This document shows positions 44,594 through 55,661 of a stretch of 64,000 nucleotides of DNA, piece by piece (within the stretch, counting starts at the first letter, position 1; each line of letters starts with the position of its first letter). The DNA is from Burkholderia humptydooensis (GTDB lineage: Bacteria; Pseudomonadota; Gammaproteobacteria; Burkholderiales; Burkholderiaceae), in NCBI RefSeq assembly GCF_001513745.1, contig NZ_CP013382.1, positions 1,116,001 through 1,180,000 on the forward strand. The letters run 5' to 3'. Made by a program: the position numbers and the translations under genes. The notes below the pieces were generated by a model. That model saw nothing but the letters and a program-made list of their open reading frames with translations, was not told the DNA's origin and searched no databases.

Positions 44594-46012
44594 TCAAGCC
44601 GCGCGGGCGCGCCGCGCTTCCCGCACCGCGTGGCCCTCTTCGGCGAGATCCCAGAACAGCCCAGCCATGATCTGCAGCGACTGCCGCGCGACGCTGCCGA
44701 GCAGATGCTCGTTCGGCGCGTGCTGCGAGCACGCGGCATACGAATGCGGAATCCACAGCGTCGGCAGCCCGAGCGTCTCGGCGAACACGTCGTTCGGCAG
44801 CGAGCCGCCGAGGTTCGGCAGCAGCGCCGGCGCGCCGCCCGTCGTCGCCTCGATCGACGCGAGGCCCCAGCGCACCCACGGATCGTCCGGGTCGAGCCGC
44901 GTCGCTTCCATCCGCGTGCCGCGCTCGGCAATCTCGATGTCCGCAAAGCCGTGCGCGTCGAGGTGCGCGCGCAGCCGGTTCAGCAGGTTCGGCGCGTCGC
45001 TGCCGACGACGTAGCGCAACTGGCAATGCGCGAGCGCATGGCCCGGAATCGCGTTGACGGGCGCATCCGGGTTGCCGGTCCGGAACGCGAGGATCTCGAG
45101 CGCATTCCATGCGAGCACGCGCTCGATCGGCGTCAAGCCCGGCTCGCCCCACTCGCGGTCGATTGCCGGGTCGCTCGGCCCGCCGCCGACGTCGAGCGTG
45201 CGCAGCGCGTCGCGCACCGGCTGCGGCACGCCGCCAGGCCGCCAGCCGTCGACGAGGATCCGGCCGCGCGCGTCGACCATCGTCGCGAGCGCGTTCGCGA
45301 GCCGGATGCCGGGGCTGCGCAGCAGGCCGCCCCAGTTGCCCGAATGGTGGCCGCCGTCGCGCAGCGCGATCGACAGCGTGAAGTTCAGGTTGCCGCGCGA
45401 GCCGAGGAACACGGTAGGCCGCGACGCGGCGACGCGCGGCCCGTCCGACGCGATGAAGAGGTCGGCCGCGAGCGCGTCGCGATGTGCGGCGCAGACCTGC
45501 GCGAGGCCGGGCGAGCCCGTCTCCTCGCCCATTTCGATGATCGCCTTCACGTTGTAGCCGAGGCGGCCGCCGCGCGCGTCGATCACCTGCGTGAGCGCGG
45601 CCAGGTTGATCGTGTGCTGGCCCTTGTTGTCGGCGGTGCCGCGGCCGTACCAGCGGTCGCCGTCGACGACGATCCGCCACGGCTCGAGCCCCGCGCGCCA
45701 CTGCGCGTCGTGGCCTGGCACGACGTCGCCGTGGCCATACGTGAGCACCGTCAGCGCATCCGGGTCTTCGATCCGCTCGGCGATCAGGAACGGGCTGCCG
45801 CCTTCGATCGGGCTGTCGACGATCGTCGACGCGAAGCCGAGCGCGGCGAGCGACGGCGCGATGTGCTCGGTCAGGTACGCATAGAGTTGCGGCCGCGACG
45901 ACGCGAGCTGGCTCTCGGTGCGCACCGCGACGCGCGCGTTCAGCTCGCGCAGGAAGCGGCCGTCGTCGAAGTACGACGCGGCCATGTCGATGGCTCGACT
46001 GCGATTCGTCAT
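44594..46012 (-). CDS. M20-family metallopeptidase
   Basis: 472 aa. Metal and catalytic residues are visible in YGHGDVVPG (His), GRGTADNKGQH (bridging Asp), MGEETGSPGL (Glu pair) and SYAACSQHAPNEH (C-terminal His). The lid domain with HHSGNWGGLLRSPG covers about 200-330. Cytosolic di- or tripeptidase or N-acyl-amino-acid hydrolase. It lies 23 bases after the peptide ABC importer operon on the same strand and probably digests what that importer brings in. It converges on the isoleucyl-tRNA synthetase gene. Confidence 0.9.
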   Translation of the reverse strand: MTNRSRAIDMAASYFDDGRFLRELNARVAVRTESQLASSRPQLYAYLTEHIAPSLAALGFASTIVDSPIEGGSPFLIAERIEDPDALTVLTYGHGDVVPGHDAQWRAGLEPWRIVVDGDRWYGRGTADNKGQHTINLAALTQVIDARGGRLGYNVKAIIEMGEETGSPGLAQVCAAHRDALAADLFIASDGPRVAASRPTVFLGSRGNLNFTLSIALRDGGHHSGNWGGLLRSPGIRLANALATMVDARGRILVDGWRPGGVPQPVRDALRTLDVGGGPSDPAIDREWGEPGLTPIERVLAWNALEILAFRTGNPDAPVNAIPGHALAHCQLRYVVGSDAPNLLNRLRAHLDAHGFADIEIAERGTRMEATRLDPDDPWVRWGLASIEATTGGAPALLPNLGGSLPNDVFAETLGLPTLWIPHSYAACSQHAPNEHLLGSVARQSLQIMAGLFWDLAEEGHAVREARRARAA

Positions 46013-46035
46013 GTTTGTCTCTCCACGTTGAGGAT

Positions 46036-46967
<932 letters not shown>

Positions 46968-46971
<4 letters not shown>

Positions 46972-47957
46972 CGGCAGATCTCCTCGCAGGCGGATTCGAC
47001 GAGCACGCAGCGCGCGCGATGGCCGCCGCCGACGTCGACGAACGCCGGCGCTCGCGCGCAATCGTCGCGCGCGAGCGCGCAGCGGTTGCGGAACGCGCAG
47101 CCGTCGATGTCGCCGACGAGCGACGGCACGACGCCGGGAATCGCGTCGAGCCGCGAGCCGGGCCGCGTCTTGCCCCGCACCGGGATGCTGTTCAGCAGTC
47201 CGCGCGTGTACGGATGCGTCGGCCGCGCGAACAGTTGCGCGGCGCTCGCGGTCTCGACGACTTCGCCCGCGTACATCACCGCGACACGATCGGCGATCCG
47301 CGACACGACGCCGAGATCGTGCGTGATGAACAGCACCGCGGTGCCGAACTCGCGCTGCAGCTCGCGCAGCATCCGCAGGATCTCGGCCTGGATCGTCACG
47401 TCGAGCGCGGTCGTCGGCTCGTCGGCGATGATGAGCTCGGGCTCGCACATCAGCGCCATCGCGATCATCACGCGCTGGCGCAGCCCGCCCGAGAGCTGGT
47501 GCGGATACTGGCGCAGCCGCTCGGCCGCGTGCGCGACGCCCGCGCGCTCGAGCAGGTGCACCGCGCGCTCGCGCGCCTGCGCGGGCGACACGCGGCGATG
47601 CTGGCGCAGCGCCTCGCAGAGCTGGTTGCCGAGCGTGTACGCGGGATTGAGCGACGTCATCGGGTCCTGGAAGATCATCGCGATCCGGCTGCCGCGCAGC
47701 GCGCCCATCGCGCGGCGCTCGAGCGACAGCAGATCGACGCCGTCGAACGCGAGCCTGTCCGCGCGCCGCTGCGCGCCGCGCGGCAGCAGGCCCATCAGCG
47801 CGAGCGACGTCATCGACTTGCCGCAGCCGGATTCGCCCACCACGCACAGGAGCTCGCCGCGCTCGATGCGCAGGTCGATCCCGCGCACCGCGTGCAGCAT
47901 GCCGTTCGGGGTCGGCAGATCGACCCGCAGATTGTCGACTTCGAGCAATGCAGCCAT
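46968..47957 (-). CDS. Oligopeptide ABC transporter ATP-binding protein (OppD/DppD-type)
   Basis: 329 aa with Walker [11 protein letters not shown]-loop IFQDPMTSLNP, signature [15 protein letters not shown] and Walker [13 protein letters not shown]. The C-terminus has the cysteine group of the OppD family (CAFRNRCALARDDC, then RCVLVESAC), which may bind an iron-sulfur cluster. Second ATPase of the importer. Confidence 0.92.
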
Positions 47958-47981
47958 CGGGTTTCTCCTTTCTCCGGCCGG

Positions 47982-48890
47982 TCAGCGGCCTTCGGGCGCG
48001 GTGAGGTCGCGAACGCCGTCGCCGACGAGATTGATCGCGAGCACCGTGATCGCGAGCGCCGCGCCCGGAATCAGGATCACCCACGGCTGGAAGAACATGT
48101 ACGCCTTGCCTTCGGCGATCATCAGCCCCCACGACGGCATCGGCGCGGGCACGCCGAGCCCGAGGAACGACAGCGTCGCCTCGAGCAGGATCGCGTGCGC
48201 CATCTCGAGCGTCGCGACGACGATCAGCGCGCCCGCGATGTTCGGCAGCAGCTCGCGCACGAGGATGCAGGGCGTCGACGCGCCGAGCGCCTTCGCGGCC
48301 GCGATGAACTCGGCGTCGCGCAACTGCTGCGCGACCGAGCGCGACACGACCGCGAAGCGGTCCCACAGCAGCAGGCCGAGCAGCACGATCACGGTTTTCA
48401 GCGATCCGCCGAGCAGCGACGACATCGCGAGCGCGACGAGCACGACGGGCATCGCGAGCCGCGTCGTGATCAGGTAGCTGATCGCCGCGTCGACGCGGCC
48501 GCCGAAGTAGCCGGCGAGCACGCCGAGCGTCGTGCCGATCGCGCCCGACAGCGCGGCCGCCGCGACGCCGATCGCGAGCGACACGCGCGCGCCGAACAGC
48601 AGACGGCTCAGGTAGTCGCGGCCGAGCTTGTCGGTGCCGAGCGGGTGGAGCCAACTGCCGCGCGCGGCGTCCCACGCGGGCGGCAGCAGCCGGCGCGCGA
48701 GGTCCTGGCCGTACGGATCGTGCGGCGCGAGCCACGGCGCGAAGAGGGCGGCCAGCACGACGAGCGCGACGAGCGCCGCGCCGATCGACAGGCCGCGATG
48801 GCCGGCGAGCCGGCGCGCCGCGCGCCGCCACGCGGGGCGGGCGGGTGCGTCGATGCGCAGGGCGGGAAGAGAAGGCGAGCGCGAGGACAT
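47982..48890 (-). CDS. Oligopeptide ABC transporter permease (OppC/DppC-type)
   Basis: 302 aa with about six membrane helices. After the first helix comes HDPYGQDLARRLLPPAWDAA and GTDKLGRDYLSRLLFGARVS, the DppC signature, then the EAA-like loop EFIAAAKALGASTPCILVRE. Forms the channel with the OppB-type permease, 24 bases upstream on the transcript. Confidence 0.93.
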   Translation of the reverse strand: MSSRSPSLPALRIDAPARPAWRRAARRLAGHRGLSIGAALVALVVLAALFAPWLAPHDPYGQDLARRLLPPAWDAARGSWLHPLGTDKLGRDYLSRLLFGARVSLAIGVAAAALSGAIGTTLGVLAGYFGGRVDAAISYLITTRLAMPVVLVALAMSSLLGGSLKTVIVLLGLLLWDRFAVVSRSVAQQLRDAEFIAAAKALGASTPCILVRELLPNIAGALIVVATLEMAHAILLEATLSFLGLGVPAPMPSWGLMIAEGKAYMFFQPWVILIPGAALAITVLAINLVGDGVRDLTAPEGR

Positions 48891-48914
48891 GGGCCGCTCC
48901 TGTCGAATGAAACG

Positions 48915-49832
48915 CTATCGGGTGCGAATGCGCGGATCGAGCGCCGCGTTCGCGACGTCCGCGACGAACGTCAGCGCGACGTAGAACATCGCGATGATGA
49001 GGACGACGGCCTGCACGACCGGGAAATCGTTGCGCGCGATCGCATCCCACGCGAGCTGGCCGAGCCCTTGCAGCGAGAACACCGATTCGATGACGACCGA
49101 GCCGCCGAGCATGAAGCCGAGCTCGACCGCCGCGAGCGCGACGACGGGTATCAGCGCGTTGCGCAGCGCGTGCTTGAAGACGACGCGCGCGGGGCTCAGG
49201 CCCTTCGCGCGCGCGGTGCGGACGTAGTCGGCGCCGAGCACGTCGAGCATGCCGGCGCGCGTGAGCCGCATCATCGCGGGCGTCGCGTAGTAGCCGAGCG
49301 CAACGGCGGGCAGCACGAAGTTGCGCCAGCCGTCGTTGCCGGCCACCGGCAGCCATTTGAGCCCCACCGCGAACACGAGGATCAGCGTGAGGCCGAACCA
49401 GAAGCTCGGCATCGCCTGGCCGATCACCGCGACGACGAGCGCCGCGCGATCGATCCACGTGTCGCGGTACAGCGCGGCGACGACGCCGAGCGGAATCGCC
49501 ACCGCCACCGCGAGCGCGAGCGCGACGCCGCCGAGCTTCAGCGTGATCGGCAGGCGCTCGGCGATCAGCTCGGCGACCGACGACTGGAAGAAGTACGAGC
49601 GGCCGAAGTCGAGATGCGCGGCGCGCCACAGCCACTCGACGTACTGCGCGGCGACGGGCCGGTCGAGCCCGTACTGGATGCGCAGCGCGTCGACTTGCGC
49701 GGCGCTCGCCTCGGGGCCGGCGAGCGCGGTTGCGAGATCGCCGGACAGATGGAGCAGCGCGAAACTGACGATCGACACGGTGAGCGCGACGGCGATCGCG
49801 AGGCCCAGGCGGCGGAGCAGATAGGCTGACAT
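48915..49832 (-). CDS. Oligopeptide ABC transporter permease (OppB/DppB-type)
   Basis: 305 aa with six membrane helices; LGLDRPVA-like segment GLDRPVAAQYVEWLWRAAHL and the cytoplasmic EAA loop DYVRTARAKGLSPARVVFKH mark it as OppB/DppB. Second gene of the importer operon, between the binding protein and OppC-type genes. Confidence 0.93.
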   Translation of the reverse strand: MSAYLLRRLGLAIAVALTVSIVSFALLHLSGDLATALAGPEASAAQVDALRIQYGLDRPVAAQYVEWLWRAAHLDFGRSYFFQSSVAELIAERLPITLKLGGVALALAVAVAIPLGVVAALYRDTWIDRAALVVAVIGQAMPSFWFGLTLILVFAVGLKWLPVAGNDGWRNFVLPAVALGYYATPAMMRLTRAGMLDVLGADYVRTARAKGLSPARVVFKHALRNALIPVVALAAVELGFMLGGSVVIESVFSLQGLGQLAWDAIARNDFPVVQAVVLIIAMFYVALTFVADVANAALDPRIRTR

Positions 49833-49929
49833 GGCGCGATGAACGGATCGGACGTGAAGGGCGCAGCCCGATGCGGCGACGAAGCGCCGCTCCGGGGCTG
49901 CGGACGGTTCGGGCGCGGCGCGCGCCCGC

Positions 49930-51474
49930 TTATTTCCAGCTCGCTTCGTAGAAGCGCGGCAACTCGTCCGGGTACGCGTTGAAGTTCAGCGCCGACGCGT
50001 ACGCGTAGTTCGTGGAATACGAGAAGAGCGGCGCCCAGTACGCCTGTTCGCTGATCCGCGCGAGCGCCTTCGCATAGTTCGTCTTGCGCACCGCCGGGTC
50101 GTTCGACGTGTCGGCCGCGGCGAGCCATTTCTCGACGGCCGCGTCCTTCGCAGTGTCGTCGGGGCCGCCCTTGAAGTAGACGCTGACGAACGCGGACGCG
50201 TCATTGACCGAGAACGAGCCCCACGCCTGGAACGTGAGCGGCGTCTTGCCCGAGCGCTGCGCGGTGCGCAGCGCCGCGTACTGCAGGTAATGCAGCCGCG
50301 CGTTGATGCCGACCTTGCGCAGATCGCCGATCATCGCCTCCGCGTATTCGCGCTCGCGGTACGCGTACAGATCGGTGTCGAAGCCGTTCGGGTAGCCGGC
50401 CGCCTTCAGGAGCTCGCGCGCCTTCGCCGGGTTGTAGTCGTACTTGACGACGCCCGACGTGTCGCAGCCGAACTGCGTGCGAAAGCACGGCGCGTAGACG
50501 GGCTGGCTGCCGCCGCGCACGAGGTTCTTCGCGAGCGCGCCGCGGTTGATCGCGTAGTTGACCGCCTGCCGCACGCGCGCGTCCTTGAACGGCGAGTTCG
50601 GCGCGGACGCGCCCGCGGCGTCCATCGACAGATAGCCCACCCGCATCGTCTCGCCACTTTGCACGGTCAGGTTCGGCATCGCCTTCAGCGAATCGGCCTG
50701 GTCGGCGGGCACGCGCCAGATCCAGTCGACGGCGCCCGTCATCAGTTGCGCCGCGCGCGTCTCCGGATCGGGAATCACGACGAACCTGACCGTGCCGATC
50801 TTCGGCTGGCCGAGCGGGCTGTCCTTGAAATAGTTCGGGTTCTTGACCATCGTCACGCCGACGCCGGGCGTCACCGCCGCGATCCTGTACGGCCCGGTGC
50901 CGACGGGCGCCTTGCTGAAGCCCTGCAGGCCGACCTTCCTGAAGTAGGCGGCCGGATAGATCGGCGTCGGGCCCGACAGGTATTCGAGCGCCGCCGGGAA
51001 CGGCGCCTTCAGGCGGATGCGGACCTGGTAGTCGCCCGTCTTCTCGGCACTCTGGATCCAGTCGGTGTTCTGCCGCGTGACGACCTTCGAATCCGGCGCG
51101 ACGACGTAGTTGAACGTGAACACGACGTCGTCGGCCGTGAACTTGTCGCCGTTGTGGAAGGTCACGCCGCGGCGCAGGTCCACGACGAGCGACGTCGGCG
51201 ATTCCCACTTCCACGCGGTCGCGAGCTCGGGCTTGTATGCGCCCGTCTTCGGATCGCGGTAGATCAGCGTGTCCCATGCCATGTGCGCGACGATCACGCC
51301 CTCGCGCAGGTTGTTGTGATACGGCGAGATGTTCTCCGGCTCGCTGTCGGACGCGTAGACGAGCGTGTCGTTCGCACGGCCGGCGTGCGCGGCGCCGGGC
51401 AGCGACAGCATCGGCGCGAGCGCCGCGCAGGCGGCGAGGCGGAGGGCGGGGCGAACGGCGAACCGACGATTCAT
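49930..51474 (-). CDS. Family 5 extracellular peptide-binding protein
   Basis: 514 aa with a Sec signal peptide (LRLAACAALAPMLSLPGAAHA). SBP_bac_5 features: PENISPYHNN, LATAWKWESPTSLVVDLRRG, VTFHNGDKFTADDVVFTFNY. It captures peptides or related compounds in the periplasm for the four membrane components downstream. First gene of the operon, with a gap of 97 bases to the OppB-type gene, and divergent from a LysR regulator. Confidence 0.93.
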   Translation of the reverse strand: MNRRFAVRPALRLAACAALAPMLSLPGAAHAGRANDTLVYASDSEPENISPYHNNLREGVIVAHMAWDTLIYRDPKTGAYKPELATAWKWESPTSLVVDLRRGVTFHNGDKFTADDVVFTFNYVVAPDSKVVTRQNTDWIQSAEKTGDYQVRIRLKAPFPAALEYLSGPTPIYPAAYFRKVGLQGFSKAPVGTGPYRIAAVTPGVGVTMVKNPNYFKDSPLGQPKIGTVRFVVIPDPETRAAQLMTGAVDWIWRVPADQADSLKAMPNLTVQSGETMRVGYLSMDAAGASAPNSPFKDARVRQAVNYAINRGALAKNLVRGGSQPVYAPCFRTQFGCDTSGVVKYDYNPAKARELLKAAGYPNGFDTDLYAYREREYAEAMIGDLRKVGINARLHYLQYAALRTAQRSGKTPLTFQAWGSFSVNDASAFVSVYFKGGPDDTAKDAAVEKWLAAADTSNDPAVRKTNYAKALARISEQAYWAPLFSYSTNYAYASALNFNAYPDELPRFYEASWK

Positions 51475-51620
51475 CGCAAGGCTCCTGGAAATCAGGGGCG
51501 GGCAGGGGCGCCACGCTCAGGGCCAAGCGTAAACAGCGAATTTTGTTGCGACTATTATCGAAAAAATAAGCCTGCGTTGCCGAATCGGCATCGCGGCGCC
51601 GGCGATCGCGAGGAGACGGG

Positions 51621-52592
51621 ATGAAGCACGATCAATTGCAGGACACCGCATTGCGCTACTTCCTCGCTGTCGTGCGCGCGGGATCGATCAGCGAGGCGTC
51701 CGCGCGGCTGAACGTCGCCGGCTCGGCGATCAGCCGGCAGATCGCGCATCTCGAGCAGGTGCTCGGCACGCCGCTCTTCGAGCGCCGCGCGCGCGGGATG
51801 GTGGCGAGCGCGGCGGGCGAGATGCTCGCCGCGTATGCGTTCCGCACCGAGCTCGAGGCCGACCGGCTCGTGCAGGACATCGACGCGCTGCAGGGATTGC
51901 GGCGCGGGCAGGTGCGCATCGCGATGTCCGAGGGCTTCGCGATCGAGTTCGTGCCGCACGCGATCGCGGACTTTCGCCGCACGTACCCCGGCATCGTGTT
52001 CCAGGCGGCCGTGTGCGCGCCCGCCGACGTCACGCGCCGCGTGAAGAAGGGCGAGGCGGACGTCGGCGTGACGTTCAGCCGCACGCCCGAGAGCGACATC
52101 AAGGTCGAGCACCGGCAGGGCGCGCCGGTGATGGCGGTGATGCGCGGCGATCATCCGCTCGCGCGCTTCGGGCAGGTGTCGGTGCTGCAGATGAGCGCGT
52201 ATCCGCTCGCGCTGCCGGACCCGAGCACGACGATCCGTCAGTTGTTCGACGTCGTGTCGAGCCGCCAGAACCTGATGATCGAGCCGGTGATGGTCAGCAA
52301 CAACATCGTCGCGCTGCACAACTTCGCGATCGCGTGCGATGCGATCTCGATCTCCGGGGAGGTCACGGTGCGCTCGCGGCAGGCGCGAGGAGAGCTCGCG
52401 GTGCGGCCGATCGCCGATAGCGGGATGGACGCGCGCGCGGTCGAGTTGCAGACGCTCGTCGGGCGCACGCTGCCGAAGGTCGTGCAGCTCTTTCTCGAAT
52501 TCCTGCGCGCGCGGCTCGCGCAAGGCGACGACGGCAACGGCAACGGCGCGGATCACCGCGACGACAACCGCGACGCCGCGTTTCACCGATGA
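51621..52592 (+). CDS. LysR-family regulator of the peptide importer
   Basis: 323 aa. HTH in residues 10-70 (YFLAVVRAGSISEASARLNV, SAISRQIAHLEQVLGTPLFE), then the LysR substrate domain from about 95 to 300. The final 20 residues are Asp/Gly/Asn-rich. Divergent from the binding-protein gene across 146 bases, the usual place for a LysR regulator of its neighbour. Effector unknown. Confidence 0.9.
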   Translation: MKHDQLQDTALRYFLAVVRAGSISEASARLNVAGSAISRQIAHLEQVLGTPLFERRARGMVASAAGEMLAAYAFRTELEADRLVQDIDALQGLRRGQVRIAMSEGFAIEFVPHAIADFRRTYPGIVFQAAVCAPADVTRRVKKGEADVGVTFSRTPESDIKVEHRQGAPVMAVMRGDHPLARFGQVSVLQMSAYPLALPDPSTTIRQLFDVVSSRQNLMIEPVMVSNNIVALHNFAIACDAISISGEVTVRSRQARGELAVRPIADSGMDARAVELQTLVGRTLPKVVQLFLEFLRARLAQGDDGNGNGADHRDDNRDAAFHR

Positions 52593-52769
52593 GACGGAAT
52601 GCGCGGCCGGCGCGCGCCGCGCATGTCACGTGACATGTTCCGTAACGTCGGCGTCCGTTGCGCCGCGCCGTGTCCGCGCGGCCTTGCCGCGACGGCGTGC
52701 GCGACGCGCGGCGAGACTGGCATCCTTATTGCTCCTCTCCGGTAAAGAACCGGATTCAGGGAGCTTCAC

Positions 52770-53125
52770 ATGGGATTCGTCGAGGTCGAGCGTCGCCGCG
52801 CGAGCGTCGGGGAGTCGAACGACATCGACGGCGCGATGCTGGTCACGGAGGTGGGAGCCGAGCCGATAGCCTCGGCCTGCCGCACGCCTTGCGAAGATGC
52901 GCCGCTCACGTTGTACGGCGCGTATCGGCAGGGTTTCGCCGACTATCGCGCGGGCCGGCCGAATCCGTACCGGATCGGCAGCCCAGCCGCCTCGCGGGCA
53001 TCTGGCACGAAGGGCACGCGGAGGCCGCGTCGAACGACGCGTTCGATGTCGCGGTGCGCGCGCGGGCCTGCCGGGGCGCACGCGCGACGGCGAATCCGGT
53101 CGCGTTCTTCCGCCGCCGGCGTTAG
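52770..53125 (+). pseudogene. RMF/CrpP-like small protein gene with a frameshift
   Basis: From ATG 52770 the frame reads LTLYGAYRQGFADYRAGRPN and PYRIGS, the first half of a ribosome-modulation-factor-like module. It then loses sense at about 52991. Stepping back one base there gives LAGIWHEGHAEAASNDAFDV in the other frame, ending at TAG 53125, which is the expected second half (GW-x-E/H-G-x-x-x-A). So one base has been lost, or the sequence has an error. The intact protein would be about 118 aa. RMF binds ribosomes in stationary phase; CrpP relatives were claimed to modify quinolones. The function here is open. Confidence 0.6.
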
Positions 53126-53163
53126 GGCCCGTTCACGCCGATAACGAGCCCCGGGCGTGCCGC

Positions 53164-53805
53164 TCACCCGAGCGCGCCGCCCCGCGGCACGCCCGCGAGC
53201 GCGTTCGCGCGCATCACTTTCCGATACCACAGCGTCCACATCATCAGCGCGCCGTAGACGCCGTAGCCGACGAACGGCGCGACGACGAGCACGCGCTCGA
53301 CCGGCCAGTTCCACACCATCCACGCGCGCAGCAGGTTCTCGGCGACGAGGCCGCATCCCCAGACGAGCGTCATCAGCCGCATCGACGCGACGAACGCGGG
53401 CCGCTCGACCCACAGCGCGTCGAGCCGCGCGGCGCCGTCGTGCGCCTCGCGCGCGACCGTCGCGCGCGCGAGATGGAACACGAGCGGCTTGCGCAGCGCG
53501 AGCGACGCGAGGAACGCGATGCCGATCGCGCCCGAGGCGAGCGATTCGCGCATCAACAGCATCCGCGGGCTGCCGCCCGCGAGCGCCGCGGCGATCGACA
53601 GCACGATGCCGAACAGCACGAGCGCGGACAGCGCATCCACCCGCCGGAACCGCGCGAGCTGGATCACGCTCCAGACGAGCGGCGGCACGGCGGACGCGAT
53701 GAGGCCGCCCGTCTCGTCCCAGTACGGGAGCGCGGCGCGATAGGCGGCCCAGGGCAGCAGCAGGTTCACCGTCAGTTCGGCGACGAGACCGGGGTGGAAC
53801 TTCAT
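53164..53805 (-). CDS. VC0807-like integral membrane protein
   Basis: 213 aa from MKFHPGLVAELTVNLLLPW, with about five to six hydrophobic segments. Stretches such as SAVPPLVWSVIQLARFRRVD and GVYGALMMWTLWYRKVM resemble the VC0807 family of unknown function. The Met chosen removes a 30-residue Arg/Pro-rich extension. No operon partner is clear. Confidence 0.72.
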   Translation of the reverse strand: MKFHPGLVAELTVNLLLPWAAYRAALPYWDETGGLIASAVPPLVWSVIQLARFRRVDALSALVLFGIVLSIAAALAGGSPRMLLMRESLASGAIGIAFLASLALRKPLVFHLARATVAREAHDGAARLDALWVERPAFVASMRLMTLVWGCGLVAENLLRAWMVWNWPVERVLVVAPFVGYGVYGALMMWTLWYRKVMRANALAGVPRGGALG

Positions 53806-54001
53806 GGCGATGGCGGCGACGGGTTCATTGGGTTGGCGGGGCGCGACCGCGCGGACTCGCGAGCGCTCGCGCGGCTGGCATCCGCGTCGTTTCAAGCATC
53901 TATCATGCCGGATTTTGCGAGCATCGGGCGCCGTGCGCGCACGGCGTGCGCGTGCGAGCGGGCCGCGCCCCGCGCGCCCCGGTGCGGCGGCCGCTATGCC
54001 G

Positions 54002-55393
54002 CTACGCCGGTTTTGCCGCCGCCCGGCGCGCGAAGAAATCGAGCGCGTGCTGGCGCGTCGCGATCGGCGCGACGCTCGCGGCCGGATCGTGCCCGTCGCG
54101 CCGCGACGTGCCGGTCACGAGGCTTTTTTGCAGGTCGTTGAGCGGCGCGCTCGGCGGCGGATGGGCGAAGTCCGTCGACGGCGCGGCGATTGCCGGCAGA
54201 CCGGTGCGTGGCGTGTCGCGCGTGAGAAGCTGCGCGAGCGTCGGCGCGTTCGCGATCCGCGCGCTCTTGAGCATCCGGTCGGGCGGGATGTCGAGCCAGT
54301 CGCGCAGCGTCGCGAGGATCGACGTGTGGTCGTAAGGGACGTTCGTCGGCGAGCGGAACACGGTGCCCGCCTCGATGTACGGCGACACGACGACGGCCGG
54401 CACGCGCACGCCGAAGCGATGGAAGCCGAACGCTTCGTCGCCGGGGTTGCTCGTGTTGTCGGGCGGCGTCGCGTTCGCGGGCGGCAGCACGTGGTCGAAG
54501 CAGCCGCCGTGCTCGTCGTAGGTCACGACGAGCAGCGTGCGCGGCCAGCCGGGCGACGTGCTGATCGCCGTCCAGATGTGGTGCAGGAATGCGTCGCCCG
54601 CGCGCACGTCGTGCGGCGGATGCTGGTCGTTCGGCTCGAACAGGAAGCTCGGCTCGACGAACGCGTATTGCGGCAGCGCGTCGTTCCGGCACGCGGCGAC
54701 GAAATCCGGGAAGCGCCTGAAGCGGTCGGCGTACGCGTCCTTCCACAGCGACGGAAACATCGTGTGCGTGAGCGACGGCGTGACGGCCGTATCGCTGTAC
54801 ACCGCCCAGCTCGCGCCGATCGAGGCGAGCACGTCGAAGATCGTCGGCACGTTCCATTCGAGCGGATCGGGGATCGCGCCGTTGTTCACGTGCCCGTTCG
54901 ACGTGCCCGCGTGCGCGAACGCGCGGTTCGGCCAGGTCTGGCTCGGCACCGACGCGAACCACGCGTCGGATACCGCGAACGCGCGCGCGAGCGCCGCGAG
55001 CGTCGGCAGTTGCGCGACGCTGTGGCATTGCATCACGTGGCCCGGATCGGCCGTCTGCGTCGTCTCGTAATTGACGACGAAGCCCTGCATCGGCGGCCAC
55101 GGGCTGCTCGCGTCGCCCGGGCCGAGAATCTGGCTCGTCACGTTGACGAACGTCTCCTGCGGATCGGGGATCACGTTGTTGAGCGCCTCGCGCGTGACGG
55201 CGATCGTCTTGCCTGCCGTCGACGGGTTCGACATCTCGGGCTTCAGGCCGTCGAACTGCGGCGAGCTGCGCGGCGGCAGCACGTGCGCGGGCTGCGTGCC
55301 GGGCGGATAGAGCCAGCCGAGCATCGTGTCGAACGAGCGGTTCTCGAACATCACGACAACGATGTGCTCGACGTTTTCGAGGATCTTCGCCAC
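54002..55393 (-). CDS. Phosphoesterase of the phospholipase C/acid phosphatase family
   Basis: 463 aa from GTG, with AAGGAG seven bases upstream. Residues 15-22 MFENRSFD and QTWPNRAFAHAGTSNGHVNN contain the family's metal site and catalytic Thr; later YDEHGGCFDHVLPP, RVPAVVVSPY and DHTSILATLRDWL are typical. Members cleave phosphatidylcholine, sphingomyelin or phosphomonoesters. It lacks the twin-arginine signal usually seen in secreted Burkholderia phospholipases C, as well as their C-terminal repeats. So it may act in the cytoplasm or be exported otherwise. Substrate not assigned. Confidence 0.85.
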   Translation of the reverse strand: MAKILENVEHIVVVMFENRSFDTMLGWLYPPGTQPAHVLPPRSSPQFDGLKPEMSNPSTAGKTIAVTREALNNVIPDPQETFVNVTSQILGPGDASSPWPPMQGFVVNYETTQTADPGHVMQCHSVAQLPTLAALARAFAVSDAWFASVPSQTWPNRAFAHAGTSNGHVNNGAIPDPLEWNVPTIFDVLASIGASWAVYSDTAVTPSLTHTMFPSLWKDAYADRFRRFPDFVAACRNDALPQYAFVEPSFLFEPNDQHPPHDVRAGDAFLHHIWTAISTSPGWPRTLLVVTYDEHGGCFDHVLPPANATPPDNTSNPGDEAFGFHRFGVRVPAVVVSPYIEAGTVFRSPTNVPYDHTSILATLRDWLDIPPDRMLKSARIANAPTLAQLLTRDTPRTGLPAIAAPSTDFAHPPPSAPLNDLQKSLVTGTSRRDGHDPAASVAPIATRQHALDFFARRAAAKPA

Positions 55394-55661
55394 GGCGTTC
55401 TCCTTGTTATTCGGTGCGCGCACGGCCTCGCCGGGCGTTCGGCCGGCGCGCGCGAAACGCCGCCGCGGCGTCGATCCGGGCGGCCTGCGCCGGGCTTTTC
55501 GAGCGGAATGGATGGATTAGGTATATCCGATATTTCGCGAAAAACAAGGCGGCGACGCGGCCGCTGTTCCAGCGATTGCGCCGGGCGCTGTGCATGGACG
55601 CGGCCTGGCCCGGTTTCGATAATCGCTGTGAATCCACCCCGAGATCTTTTCCGCCGCCTCC

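Noticed and set aside
41463..45701. A 1412-codon minus-strand open frame opposite the IleRS gene
   Set aside because: Low-complexity Arg/Ala/Val composition and overlap with two well-supported genes show it to be a shadow.
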